From assembly GCF_018728565.1 (NCBI RefSeq), contig NZ_JACSOI010000001.1:1116001-1180000 (forward strand): a DNA stretch of 64,000 nucleotides, read 5' to 3'. The notes under the pieces were generated by a model, which had not been told where the DNA came from, made no database searches, and was given only the letters and a program-made list of their open reading frames with translations. The translations under genes and the position numbers were made by a program. This DNA comes from Zobellia russellii (GTDB taxonomy: Bacteria > Bacteroidota > Bacteroidia > Flavobacteriales > Flavobacteriaceae). Positions 26,482 to 35,735 of this stretch are shown one piece after another. Within the stretch, counting starts at the first letter, position 1; every line of letters starts with the position of its first letter.

Positions 26482-26720
26482 CGCAACATATGTTCAATAA
26501 GGTTTCATATAAACCTGAGGTATCAATTTTATACTTTAGGTAACATAATTATAATCTTCTGGTTAGTTTGAATGTTAAAGTTATTTGTAATATACTGATT
26601 ATGAGTTACTTGGGTTTTTTCTAATCATATCTTAACGAAACCATAACAAATTGCAACATTAGTAAAATATGCTGCTATATTTTAAGAATACTTTAGTCGT
26701 GATAATAGAGAATTACGATT
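26482..26720 (+). promoter_or_regulatory. Putative promoter/operator region of the fructan operon
   Basis: About 240 bp of AT-rich non-coding DNA between the regulator and the MFS gene. A TTG at 26651-26653 is followed about 22 bp later by TATATTTTA, a tolerable but imperfect Bacteroidetes promoter. Near 26633-26660, AACGAAACCAT and AACAAATTGCA repeat with an 11-bp period, possibly AraC-type half-sites. Weak evidence. Confidence 0.3.
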
Positions 26721-28049
26721 ATGAAAAAAATATGGGTTTGGTCCATTACGGCGGCACTAGCAGGATTTCTTTTTGGTTTTGATACGGTTGTTATATCCGG
26801 AGCCGATAAAAAACTTCAAACATTATGGGCATCTACTGATGCATTTCATGGTATAGTTGTTATAGGAATGGCATTATGGGGTACGGTTGTAGGTGCTTTA
26901 TTAGGAGGTATTCCAACTAATGTCCTAGGGAGAAAAAAAACATTGATATGGATAGGGGCTTTATATACGGTCTCTGCAATTGGTTCTGCTTTATCTAATG
27001 ATCCTATAACATTTGCAGTCTTTCGTTTTATAGGAGGTTTAGGAGTGGGAACTTCTACCATTGCCGCACCGGCATATATTTCTGAGATAGCTCCGCCCAA
27101 AGACCGTGGAAAATTGGTTGGACTATATCAGTTCAATATTGTCTTTGGGATATTGATTGCATTTTTTTCCAACTATTTATTAAATGGTGTAGGTGAAAAT
27201 GATTGGCGTTGGATGGTGGGTGTTGAAGCTCTTCCTGCTGCCTTATATACCATTTTTGCCCTTACGATTCCTAAAAGCCCAAGATGGTTAATATCAAAAT
27301 TAAAAGTAGATGAGGCCAAGGAAGTCCTAGGTACTATTAATCCAGGGGTAGATGTAGAGCAACTTATGTTAGAAATAGACACGGACAATGAAAATGTCGT
27401 TGCTGGGGAGACCATCTTTCTCAAGAAATATAGGTTTCCATTAGTTCTTGCCTTTTGCATAGCGTTCTTTAACCAGTTATCCGGTATAAACGCTTTTCTA
27501 TACTATGCACCAAGAATTTTGGAGGAGGCCGGTCTGGGCGCTAGTACGGCATTATTGAGTAGTATAGGTATTGGTCTTACCAATATGATATTTACCCTAT
27601 TGGGAATTTTTCTTATTGACCAAATGGGGAGAAAACAGCTTATGTATATAGGTTCAGTGGGTTATATAATATCTCTTTCATTGGTAGCCTGTGCATTTTT
27701 CTTTGGGTGGAGCGGTCTGGCCGTTCCTATTTTTCTTTTTCTATTTATCGCTGCGCATGCCATAGGCCAAGGAACAGTTATTTGGGTTTTTATCTCGGAA
27801 ATATTCCCTAATCATTTACGGGGTTATGGTCAAAGTTTTGGCAGCTCGGTTCATTGGATTTTAGCAGCTATAATTCCTTCGTTGATTCCCATGTTATTTG
27901 CAAGCATAGGCCCGGCAGTGGTATTTGCATTCTTCGCTTTTATGATGGTGCTACAGTTATTTTTTGTTGCCTTGGTCATGCCGGAAACAAAGGGGATGTC
28001 ATTAGAGAAACTCAGTAAGACTTTAATAAAACTAAAAACAACCAAATGA
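26721..28049 (+). CDS. MFS sugar porter (likely fructose)
   Basis: A 442-residue, 12-helix transporter of the sugar porter family. Signatures: GFLFGFDTVVISGADK in helix 1, GRKKTL in loop 2-3, the RFIGGLGVG(T) and PAYISEIAPPKDRGKL sequences, SPRWLISK at the end of helix 6, NQLSGINAFLYYAPRI in helix 7, GRKQLM in loop 8-9 and PETKGMSLE near the C-terminus. It would bring a monosaccharide across the inner membrane. The stop codon overlaps the GH32 start (ATGA), so translation is coupled; with the fructokinase gene further on, fructose is the likely substrate. Confidence 0.92.
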   Translation: MKKIWVWSITAALAGFLFGFDTVVISGADKKLQTLWASTDAFHGIVVIGMALWGTVVGALLGGIPTNVLGRKKTLIWIGALYTVSAIGSALSNDPITFAVFRFIGGLGVGTSTIAAPAYISEIAPPKDRGKLVGLYQFNIVFGILIAFFSNYLLNGVGENDWRWMVGVEALPAALYTIFALTIPKSPRWLISKLKVDEAKEVLGTINPGVDVEQLMLEIDTDNENVVAGETIFLKKYRFPLVLAFCIAFFNQLSGINAFLYYAPRILEEAGLGASTALLSSIGIGLTNMIFTLLGIFLIDQMGRKQLMYIGSVGYIISLSLVACAFFFGWSGLAVPIFLFLFIAAHAIGQGTVIWVFISEIFPNHLRGYGQSFGSSVHWILAAIIPSLIPMLFASIGPAVVFAFFAFMMVLQLFFVALVMPETKGMSLEKLSKTLIKLKTTK

Positions 28050-29692
28050 AAACACTTTTAAAACTCCGGCTTACAGAGAACCCATTAGGTTTTTTATTGG
28101 CTTTGGGCATACTATGCAGTACAAGTTCATGTAAAGAAGCTCATTCAAGTTCTAAAGAAATTAAGCAAGACTCAGAAATGGCATCGGCAATAAAAAAGGA
28201 TATAGAAGAACAAATGTATCGGCCTAATTTTCATTTTTCACCAAAAAAAGGATGGATGAACGACCCCAATGGCATGTTCTATTATAATGGCTATTACCAT
28301 CTCTATTTTCAACACTATCCAGATGGGAACACCTGGGGGCCTATGCATTGGGGTCACGCCATCAGTACCGATATGATTAGCTGGAAAGAGCAGCCTATTG
28401 CACTTTATCCTGATGAGCTGGGTTATATATTTTCCGGAAGCGCAGTGGTAGATGTAGATAATACTTCCGGTTTTTCAGAGGATAGTAAAACCCCGGTAGT
28501 GGCCATGTTTACTTACCACGATATGGAAGCTGAAAAGGCGGGGAAAACTATTGATGAAACTCAGGCAATAGCCTATTCACTGAACGAAGGTCTAACTTAT
28601 ACTAAATTCAAGAGAAACCCGGTTATTGCAAATCCCAACATACCAGACTTTAGAGATCCAAAAGTAAATTGGGACGAGGATCGGAAGCAGTGGACTATGG
28701 TCTTGGCGGCAGGACAGGAAATTATGTTCTACGCCTCCAAAGATTTAAAGCAATGGGAGTTGCTATCTACATTTGGAGAAGGTATAGGAAACCATAATGG
28801 CGTTTGGGAATGTCCTGATTTTTTTCCTCTTCCGGTCAAAGGAACAGATGAAACCAAGTGGGTTTTGTTAGTGAGCATAAACCCTGGTGGTCCTAATAGT
28901 GGTTCAGCTACACAGTATTTTGTAGGAGATTTTGATGGAAAGACTTTCAAAATAGATGATACTTTTCAAAAGAAGCTTGCCAAGGAACATAGTTTCTGGG
29001 TTGATCATGGCCGTGATAATTATGCAGGCGTCACCTGGTCCAATGTTACTACGGCAGACGGAGGTAAACTTTTTATCGGTTGGATGTCAAATTGGTTATA
29101 TGCCAATGAAGTGCCTACTGAAAAATGGAGAAGTTCCAATACCGTAGCAAGAGAATTGGGCCTTATTAAAGGAACTGATACCTACAGGTTGGTTTCCAAA
29201 CCGGTTAAGGAGCTAGAGAACTACCGTGCAAAAAAAGTGGTGGATAGAGCTATTCCAATACCTGGAAAAGCGGTTTTGACTACTACAGAAACCATTAGTC
29301 TATCTAAAACTGAAATTAATTTTTCTATTTCGGAATTGTCCCAGGCGAAGTACACTTTTTCCCTCTCTAACAAACAAGGAGATAGTTTAACATTTGGGTA
29401 CGACGCTAAAATCAACAAATATTTTATAAATCGGGATAAGTCGGGAAAAACCGATTTCTCTCCAAAATTTTCAGACAGGCTCTCAACGGCCCCGCGAACG
29501 GCCCGTGCAAAGGAGTGGACAGGAAAAATCCTTTTGGATAAAACATCCATCGAACTTTTTTACGATGATGGGCAAACGGTAATGACCGAAATATTCTTTC
29601 CCCACGCACCTTTTGAAACCTTATCGATAACCTCGGACCAAGACAACTTTACTCTCGACGCTTTGGAAATACATGAATTAAAATTTAACTAA
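28046..29692 (+). CDS. GH32 fructan hydrolase, lipoprotein (levanase/inulinase-like)
   Basis: A 548-residue glycoside hydrolase family 32 enzyme that cleaves beta-fructosidic bonds with retention. The N-terminus is a lipoprotein signal (LGILCSTSSC), implying surface or periplasmic anchoring. Catalytic residues are all present: nucleophile Asp73 in WMNDPNG, transition-state stabiliser Asp204 in FRDPK, acid/base Glu255 in WECPDFF. The five-blade propeller occupies about 55-360 and the C-terminal beta-sandwich about 395-548. Whether it prefers levan, inulin or sucrose and acts endo or exo cannot be read. It is the only hydrolase in this locus. SusC follows after 12 bp. Confidence 0.94.
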   Translation: MKTLLKLRLTENPLGFLLALGILCSTSSCKEAHSSSKEIKQDSEMASAIKKDIEEQMYRPNFHFSPKKGWMNDPNGMFYYNGYYHLYFQHYPDGNTWGPMHWGHAISTDMISWKEQPIALYPDELGYIFSGSAVVDVDNTSGFSEDSKTPVVAMFTYHDMEAEKAGKTIDETQAIAYSLNEGLTYTKFKRNPVIANPNIPDFRDPKVNWDEDRKQWTMVLAAGQEIMFYASKDLKQWELLSTFGEGIGNHNGVWECPDFFPLPVKGTDETKWVLLVSINPGGPNSGSATQYFVGDFDGKTFKIDDTFQKKLAKEHSFWVDHGRDNYAGVTWSNVTTADGGKLFIGWMSNWLYANEVPTEKWRSSNTVARELGLIKGTDTYRLVSKPVKELENYRAKKVVDRAIPIPGKAVLTTTETISLSKTEINFSISELSQAKYTFSLSNKQGDSLTFGYDAKINKYFINRDKSGKTDFSPKFSDRLSTAPRTARAKEWTGKILLDKTSIELFYDDGQTVMTEIFFPHAPFETLSITSDQDNFTLDALEIHELKFN

Positions 29693-29704
29693 AACTCGAC
29701 TATT

Positions 29705-32700
29705 ATGAAACTAAAACTTTTATTCTTACTACTAACTCTTGCTCCTGTTGGGCTTTTGGCCCAGGATCGGATAACAGGTACGGTTACGTCCGCCGATGAT
29801 GGACTTCCCTTGCCCGGGGCGTCCGTAATCGTAAGCGGTACAACTATTGGTACAACTACAGATTTTGACGGTATTTATACTTTAGAAGAGGTTCCTAGTG
29901 ATGCCACTTTGGTATTTAGCTATATAGGTTTCCTAAAGGCCGAAATTCCCGTTAACGGCCAGTCTACAATTAATTTGGCCATGCAGGCAGACGCCCAACA
30001 GCTAGACGAGGTAATCCTTACCGGTTATGCCACGGAAAGAAAGGCAGACTTGACCGGTGCGGTTACCGTAGTAGATTTAGGACCGGTAGAAGGCCAGAGT
30101 ATGAGCTCGGGTAGTGCCGTGCAATCACTTCAAGGGCGGGTACCAGGTCTTTTTATAGAAAAATCGGGAGACCCAACAGGCAATGGCAACCGTATTCTCA
30201 TTAGAGGGGTTACCACACTCGGTAATAACGATCCGTTATATGTTATTGACGGGGTGCCTACTGTCCGTCAAGAGGTGTTCTCAAGTTTAAATCCGAGTAC
30301 CATAGAGTCCGTTCAAGTATTGAAAGATGCTTCGGCATCCTCGATTTATGGTGCACGCGCGGGCAACGGGGTAATCATTGTTACTACTAAAAATAGGGCC
30401 AAAGCAGCTGATGGGGAGAAGTTAAGCATTTCAATGAATTCAAATATATCTGTGCTGTCCGAGAAAAAACAACGTTATGATATGTTGAACGCCCAACAAC
30501 GAGGTGAGGCCTTATGGAGAGCTTCGGTCAATGATGGTGCAGATCCAAACGGGGGTTACGGGGAAATTTACAATTTTGATTGGAACGGAGATTTTAACAA
30601 TCCTGTTTTAAACGGAGTTACAATTCAGCCCTTTGTAGGTGGTGACCCAAATGTGCCTGCGGGTGATACCGATTGGCAAGATGAAACTTATAAGACGGGT
30701 TATTTATATAATAATGATTTTAGTATTTCAGGTGGAAATGACAGGTCTTTTCATTTATTGAACATTGGATACTTAAAAAACACAGGGGTATTAAAGTATA
30801 CCAACTACGAAAGGTACTCTGCAAAGTTGAACTCTAATTTTAACTTTTTCAACAATAAACTTAGGGTTGGCGTAAATACTCAATTTTCTACTTCTGATGA
30901 AACTTTGGCTTCTTTAGATGTAGGTAGCGCACCTACCCCTAGTTTGGCCATTACCTTGGCTCCAACCTTACCGCTTAGAGATGCAAACGGAGAGTTTGCC
31001 GGTCCTTTAGGAGCGGGTTATTCGGACAGAAACAATCCGGTACTAATGCAGTATTTGAACAGATGGGATAACACGGAACGTACTTCTATATTCGGTAATG
31101 TTTATGCTGAATTGGATCTTCTTAAGAACCTTACGTTCAGAACCAGTGTAGGATTGGATTACAATGACTTCAAAAGAAAGGATATTGAGCCAACGGTAAG
31201 CAACGGTTTCATTACACGGGGCAACAATAGGTTAATTCTTGATACCAACAAATTCACCAGTGTGGTCTTTACCAATACGTTAAACTACAATTTGGAATTG
31301 GGAGACCATCGTTTTGGATTGTTGGTAGGTACGGAGTCTGTGAAGAACGATTTTGATGAGGTATATGCTTCGGCAGACGGCTTTGCGGTTGAAACAGAGA
31401 ATTATTTCGTACTAGGAGCGGCAACAGGAGTAAGAACCTCTAACGGAAGTTCTAGCGGTAGCCGTTTGTTATCGCAGTTTGGTAAGTTAAATTACTCTTA
31501 TGGGGATAAGTACTTGGCTTCGGTTACAGTACGTCGTGATGGTTCTTCTAGATTTGGACCGGATAACAGATACGGTATTTTTCCTGCATTTACTCTAGGT
31601 TGGAGAATTAGCCAAGAAGAATTCCTAAAGGATAACGACCTAATCAGTAATTTAAAATTAAGAGCGGGTTATGGTGAAGTGGGTAACCAGAATATAGGTG
31701 ATTTGGCCCGTTTTGGCATATATGAAGCGCGTTATGGAGACAATCAGTTCTCTGCTACAGGAGATACTTTTTTCTTCAATACGTTTTATAATGTAGGTAC
31801 TGCTTATGACCTAAACGGAAATAATGGCGGAACACTTCCTTCTGGGTTTGTATCTACTCAGGCGGCCAATCCGGCACTAAAGTGGGAAACCACCAAAGAA
31901 ATTAATGTAGGTTTAGATTTCGGACTCTTTAAAAATGCCGTAGTGGGTTCTTTTGATTACTTTACCAGAGAAACTACCGATATTTTAACTACACCGCCTA
32001 TTGCTTCTGTTATAGGTGAAGGACAACAGCGTGTGCTTAACGGTGCTTCTACGGAAACCAAAGGTTGGGAACTTTCCCTAGCTTACGCTAAGGCTTACGA
32101 TAGTGGCCTTTCTTTTGGAATCTCTACCAATTTCGGAGCGTTCAAGGATGAAATTACCGCTCTACCGGAAGAAGTTAGGGCCGCTTTCCCAGGTACGGCA
32201 GAGAATTCCATAGTAGGCCAATCCCAATTCTCGATTTTCGGTTACAAAACTGATGGATTATTTCAAAGTCAAGCAGATGTTGATAGTTCTCCAACCCAGG
32301 TTGGTGCGCGCCCAGGAGGGTTAAAGTTTCAAGACTTAAATGGAGATGGTACTATTGATAGTGACGATAGGGATTTTATTGGGAACACCCTGCCGGATTT
32401 AGAATATGGTGTACGTCTTGATGTTGGATACAAGAATTTTGATTTCTCCGTGTTTGGTTCAGGTGTGGCCGGGAGGATTGGTCAAGATCCCTATATTTTG
32501 TGGAACAACTTTGTTCAAGGTCGTGAAAATGCCGGTCTTGGCGTATTGAACTCTTGGACGCCAACAAATACCGATACGGATATTCCTTCCTCTTCATTGG
32601 CTTTCAACGATTTGAGAACATCCGATTATTTATTTAGAAATAACTCTTATTTCAAAATCAGGAATTTACAGATTGGTTATTCCCTGCCCGAGGATATTAT

Positions 32701-32863
32701 TGAAAAATGGGGAGGTATGACCAAGTTAAGAATCTATTTTCAAGGTGAGAACCTAGCTTGGTTCACTCCTAACGATTATATCGGGTCAGACCCTGAACGT
32801 ACTGATGTGAACAAGATTCCTGTACCAACGGTATTGTCTTTGGGACTTAACGTAAATTTTTAA
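29705..32863 (+). CDS. SusC-like TonB-dependent transporter (fructan locus)
   Basis: A 1052-residue outer-membrane importer. Signal peptide MKLKLLFLLLTLAPVGLLAQ, then a carboxypeptidase-regulatory-like domain (about 22-105; ITGTVTSADDGLPLPGASV), a TonB-box-like segment (LDEVILTGYATERK), plug (QSLQGRVPGLFIEKSG, LYVIDGVPT, VLKDASASSIYGARAGNGV) and a 22-strand barrel ending in NVNF with a terminal Phe. With SusD it would take up fructo-oligosaccharides. The carboxypeptidase-like domain is intact. Gap to SusD is 12 bp. Confidence 0.94.
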   Translation: MKLKLLFLLLTLAPVGLLAQDRITGTVTSADDGLPLPGASVIVSGTTIGTTTDFDGIYTLEEVPSDATLVFSYIGFLKAEIPVNGQSTINLAMQADAQQLDEVILTGYATERKADLTGAVTVVDLGPVEGQSMSSGSAVQSLQGRVPGLFIEKSGDPTGNGNRILIRGVTTLGNNDPLYVIDGVPTVRQEVFSSLNPSTIESVQVLKDASASSIYGARAGNGVIIVTTKNRAKAADGEKLSISMNSNISVLSEKKQRYDMLNAQQRGEALWRASVNDGADPNGGYGEIYNFDWNGDFNNPVLNGVTIQPFVGGDPNVPAGDTDWQDETYKTGYLYNNDFSISGGNDRSFHLLNIGYLKNTGVLKYTNYERYSAKLNSNFNFFNNKLRVGVNTQFSTSDETLASLDVGSAPTPSLAITLAPTLPLRDANGEFAGPLGAGYSDRNNPVLMQYLNRWDNTERTSIFGNVYAELDLLKNLTFRTSVGLDYNDFKRKDIEPTVSNGFITRGNNRLILDTNKFTSVVFTNTLNYNLELGDHRFGLLVGTESVKNDFDEVYASADGFAVETENYFVLGAATGVRTSNGSSSGSRLLSQFGKLNYSYGDKYLASVTVRRDGSSRFGPDNRYGIFPAFTLGWRISQEEFLKDNDLISNLKLRAGYGEVGNQNIGDLARFGIYEARYGDNQFSATGDTFFFNTFYNVGTAYDLNGNNGGTLPSGFVSTQAANPALKWETTKEINVGLDFGLFKNAVVGSFDYFTRETTDILTTPPIASVIGEGQQRVLNGASTETKGWELSLAYAKAYDSGLSFGISTNFGAFKDEITALPEEVRAAFPGTAENSIVGQSQFSIFGYKTDGLFQSQADVDSSPTQVGARPGGLKFQDLNGDGTIDSDDRDFIGNTLPDLEYGVRLDVGYKNFDFSVFGSGVAGRIGQDPYILWNNFVQGRENAGLGVLNSWTPTNTDTDIPSSSLAFNDLRTSDYLFRNNSYFKIRNLQIGYSLPEDIIEKWGGMTKLRIYFQGENLAWFTPNDYIGSDPERTDVNKIPVPTVLSLGLNVNF

Positions 32864-32875
32864 AAAATTGAAATC

Positions 32876-34621
32876 ATGAAACATAAAAATATATATTTAT
32901 TAGGAATGTTGGTTTCATTACTCTTTGTCTCTTGTTCGGATGACTTTTTAGAGTATGAACCAGAAGGAGTACTGTCTAACGAAAACGTAGCAACTGCGGA
33001 AAATGCAGAGTCTTTGGTAGTGGCCGCCTACGCGGGAATAGCCAATGATGACATGGTAGGTCCGCTAACCCAGATGTGGGTATACGGTAGTGTACGTTCT
33101 GATGATGCCTATAAAGGAGGCGGTGGTCGTGGTGATGTTGATATTGTTGACAAATATGAACAGTACAACCTTACCCAAGCAGATAACGGTACCGATTGGA
33201 TGGGGCCAAGAACTTGGACTAACTATTATGGGGCTATTTCTAGGGCTAACTTTGCTTTATCCGTAATTAATGAAATTCCAGATGCCGACTATGCAGATAA
33301 AACTATACGTCAGGCCGAACTTCGGTTTTTAAGGGCGCATTCGCACTTTATCCTTAAGCAGCTTTTCAAAAAAATCCCATATATCACCGAGGAGTTGACA
33401 CCAGAGGAAAAAAATCAAGTTTCAAACGATTTGCCCAATAATGAACTTTGGGAGAAAATTGCTGAGGATTTCCTTTTCGCCTATAATAACTTACCTGAGT
33501 CACAAGACCAAGTGGGTAGGGCAGATAAGAATGCAGCTGCGGCATATTTGGCAAAGCTACGTTTGTACCAGGCCTATGAGCAAGATGAAAATCATGCTGT
33601 AGTGAACATCAATACGGCCCTTTTAGAAGAAGTTGTGAGTTATGCCGATGATGTTAGTGCTAGCTTGGAACCTGATTATGGTAATAATTTTTTGGATGGT
33701 TTTGATAATGGTCCCGAATCAATATGGGCCGCACAATTCTCTATAAATGACGGTACAATTGTAAGTAGGGTAAGTTTTGTAACCGGACTGAATTCTCCGC
33801 ACGGAACAGGACTGTATGGTTGTTGCGGTTTTCATTTGGCCAGCCAGAACATGGTAAACGCCTTTAAAACGGATGCCTCCGGACTACCGCTATTGGACAC
33901 CTTTAATGATGAGGATATCTTTAATACGGTTGAAGATGATGGTACCTCCGTACCTAGCGCCGGCCTAACAATAGACCCAAGATTAGATCATACCGTAGGA
34001 ATACCGGGAAGACCTTTTAAATACAGAAATACGGTAAACGAAGCGGGCGATATGGTATACAATTTTAGTTGGGCTAGAGACCCTGGTGTATATGGTTATT
34101 TTGGGAATATGAAAGAGCAACAAGCTCCGGATTGTTCATGTTACGTAAAAGAAGGTCCGTTCGTAGGAACCTCAAAAAATGTAGATTTTATACGTTATGC
34201 AGATGTACTGTTGTTCAAGGCCGAAGCTTTAATACAGTTGGATAGATGGGATGAAGCCCTACCTATAATAAATCAAGTTAGGACCCGTGCGGCATCTAGT
34301 ACGGCAAGACCTGTGGAAGCCGGGGCAACGGATATCTATAATGTAGGTACGTATGATGCTTTTCCAAGTAAAGAATTTGCCTTAAAAGCCTTAAAGTTTG
34401 AAAGACGATTGGAATTTGGAATGGAAGGTCCAAGATTTTTTGATCTAGTACGATGGGGAGAAGCTGCCGAAGTTTTAAATGCCTATTTAGCTGAAGAAAG
34501 AACCAAGAGGGATTTCTTGGCCAATGCAGAGTTTACCGCTGGTAGGGATGAATATTATCCAATACCTCAACGCGAAATAGATTTTACGGGTGGGGTATAC
34601 GTACAAAATGCTGGATATTAA
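32876..34621 (+). CDS. SusD-like glycan-binding lipoprotein (fructan locus)
   Basis: A 581-residue SusD/RagB-family lipoprotein (LLFVSCSDDFLEYEPEG; the Cys is the lipidation site). TPR-like helices carry RQAELRFLRAHSHFILKQLF, AAAAYLAKLRLYQAYEQ and VDFIRYADVLLFKAEALIQL, and the C-terminus has the usual LKFERRLEFGMEGPRFFDLV and YYPIPQREID. It caps the SusC barrel and presents glycan. No SusE/SGBP follows in this operon, which is leaner than the Bacteroides fructan loci. Confidence 0.94.
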   Translation: MKHKNIYLLGMLVSLLFVSCSDDFLEYEPEGVLSNENVATAENAESLVVAAYAGIANDDMVGPLTQMWVYGSVRSDDAYKGGGGRGDVDIVDKYEQYNLTQADNGTDWMGPRTWTNYYGAISRANFALSVINEIPDADYADKTIRQAELRFLRAHSHFILKQLFKKIPYITEELTPEEKNQVSNDLPNNELWEKIAEDFLFAYNNLPESQDQVGRADKNAAAAYLAKLRLYQAYEQDENHAVVNINTALLEEVVSYADDVSASLEPDYGNNFLDGFDNGPESIWAAQFSINDGTIVSRVSFVTGLNSPHGTGLYGCCGFHLASQNMVNAFKTDASGLPLLDTFNDEDIFNTVEDDGTSVPSAGLTIDPRLDHTVGIPGRPFKYRNTVNEAGDMVYNFSWARDPGVYGYFGNMKEQQAPDCSCYVKEGPFVGTSKNVDFIRYADVLLFKAEALIQLDRWDEALPIINQVRTRAASSTARPVEAGATDIYNVGTYDAFPSKEFALKALKFERRLEFGMEGPRFFDLVRWGEAAEVLNAYLAEERTKRDFLANAEFTAGRDEYYPIPQREIDFTGGVYVQNAGY

Positions 34622-34657
34622 TAGTATAAGAAAGAAAAGAGTTGTTTGAGTTAGTTG

Positions 34658-34691
34658 AAAAGGCATGGGAATTCGTTCCTGTGCTTTTTTT
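34658..34691 (+). terminator. UUCG-loop hairpin between susD and the fructokinase gene
   Basis: A stem of about 14 bp with three wobble pairs: AAAAGGCATGGGAA (34658-34671), loop TTCG (34672-34675), and its complement running into seven T residues (34685-34691). The next gene begins only 15 bp later, too close for its own promoter, so this acts as an attenuator, processing signal or mRNA-stabilising element rather than a hard stop. Confidence 0.75.
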
Positions 34692-34705
34692 AATATAGAT
34701 TAAAA

Positions 34706-35599
34706 ATGGAAAAGGAAATAAATGCAGTTTGTTTTGGAGAAGTTTTATTTGACAATTTTCCAAAACATTCAAAAATAGGTGGGGCACCTTTAAATGTGTC
34801 ACTAAGGCTTCAATCCTATGGTATTAACGTAGCGGTAATTAGTAGTGTTGGTAAAGATGGTAATGGTAAAAAAATTATTAGCTATCTTAAAAAGTCTGGG
34901 GTAAATACTAAAAACATAACTGTTCAAGAGGAGTACCAGACCGGTTGTGTTAATGTAGTATTAAATGAGAAAGGTATAGCATCCTATGATATTGCTTATC
35001 CGGTAGCATGGGATAAAATTGTTCATAAAGAATCCCAAGAAGGAGTGGTGGCCAATAGCGATTTTTTTGTTTTTGGTAGTTTAGTCTGTAGAGATGCCTT
35101 ATCAAGAAGCACACTTTTTGAACTATTAAAACTTGCTCCCTATAAGGTTTTTGACGTTAATCTTCGGATCCCGTATTATACGCAAGAATTGTTGCAAGAT
35201 TTAATGCTGGCATCGGATTTTATAAAGTTTAATGATGATGAACTTTTTGAAATAGCTCTTACTATGGGGTCTAAGTTCAATTCATTAGAGCAGACCATAG
35301 AGTTTATAGCCAAAGAAACAAATACAGATACCATTTGTGTTACAAAGGGAGCTTATGGTGCCGTCTTATATATTTCCGGTACGTTTTACTACAATAGTGG
35401 TTATCGCATTAAGGTGCTTGATACGGTAGGTTCTGGCGATTCATTCTTGGCATCTGTTCTTTACAAGCTCTTTAATAATGAAAAGCCTCAAGACGCCATA
35501 AATTTTGGTTGTGCCGTAGGGGCAATGGTTGCAAAAAGTGAAGGTGCCAACCCTATACTTACTGATTTAAAAATAAAAAAGTTCATGCATCCATCATAG
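34706..35599 (+). CDS. PfkB-family sugar kinase (probable fructokinase)
   Basis: A 297-residue ribokinase/PfkB protein. The N-terminal substrate region reads CFGEVLFDNFP and KIGGAPLNVSLRLQSYG (the family's GG.P.N.A), and the C-terminal signature is DTVGSGDSFLASVLYKL with catalytic Asp245. It would phosphorylate fructose at the end of the pathway. The N-terminal 'GE.L.D..P' and 'GGAP.NV' patterns are those of Bacteroidetes fructokinases. Its position last in the operon, after the UUCG hairpin, suggests lower expression than susCD. Confidence 0.9.
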   Translation: MEKEINAVCFGEVLFDNFPKHSKIGGAPLNVSLRLQSYGINVAVISSVGKDGNGKKIISYLKKSGVNTKNITVQEEYQTGCVNVVLNEKGIASYDIAYPVAWDKIVHKESQEGVVANSDFFVFGSLVCRDALSRSTLFELLKLAPYKVFDVNLRIPYYTQELLQDLMLASDFIKFNDDELFEIALTMGSKFNSLEQTIEFIAKETNTDTICVTKGAYGAVLYISGTFYYNSGYRIKVLDTVGSGDSFLASVLYKLFNNEKPQDAINFGCAVGAMVAKSEGANPILTDLKIKKFMHPS

Positions 35600-35681
35600 A
35601 TTTGTGTTGGCTAAGGTCTATTTGCTCCATGATATTTTGCAACAGGGGTAGACTATGTAAGTACAAACCATTAAAAAAATA

Positions 35682-35713
35682 AAAGCGCAGTAGATTAAAT
35701 ATCTCTGCGCTTT
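35682..35713. terminator. Bidirectional terminator between convergent loci
   Basis: AAAGCGCAG (35682-35690) and CTGCGCTTT (35705-35713) form a perfect 9-bp stem, with A-rich sequence to the left and T-rich to the right, so it can end transcription from either side: the fructokinase gene (plus) and the PKD lipoprotein gene (minus). Confidence 0.8.
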
Positions 35714-35735
35714 ATATATTAATTTACTTTGTATT

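Noticed and set aside
26633-26660. AAC-containing 11-bp repeats as the fructan HTCS operator
   Set aside because: Only two or three loose copies with two or three mismatches; too weak in an AT-rich region to claim as a finding.
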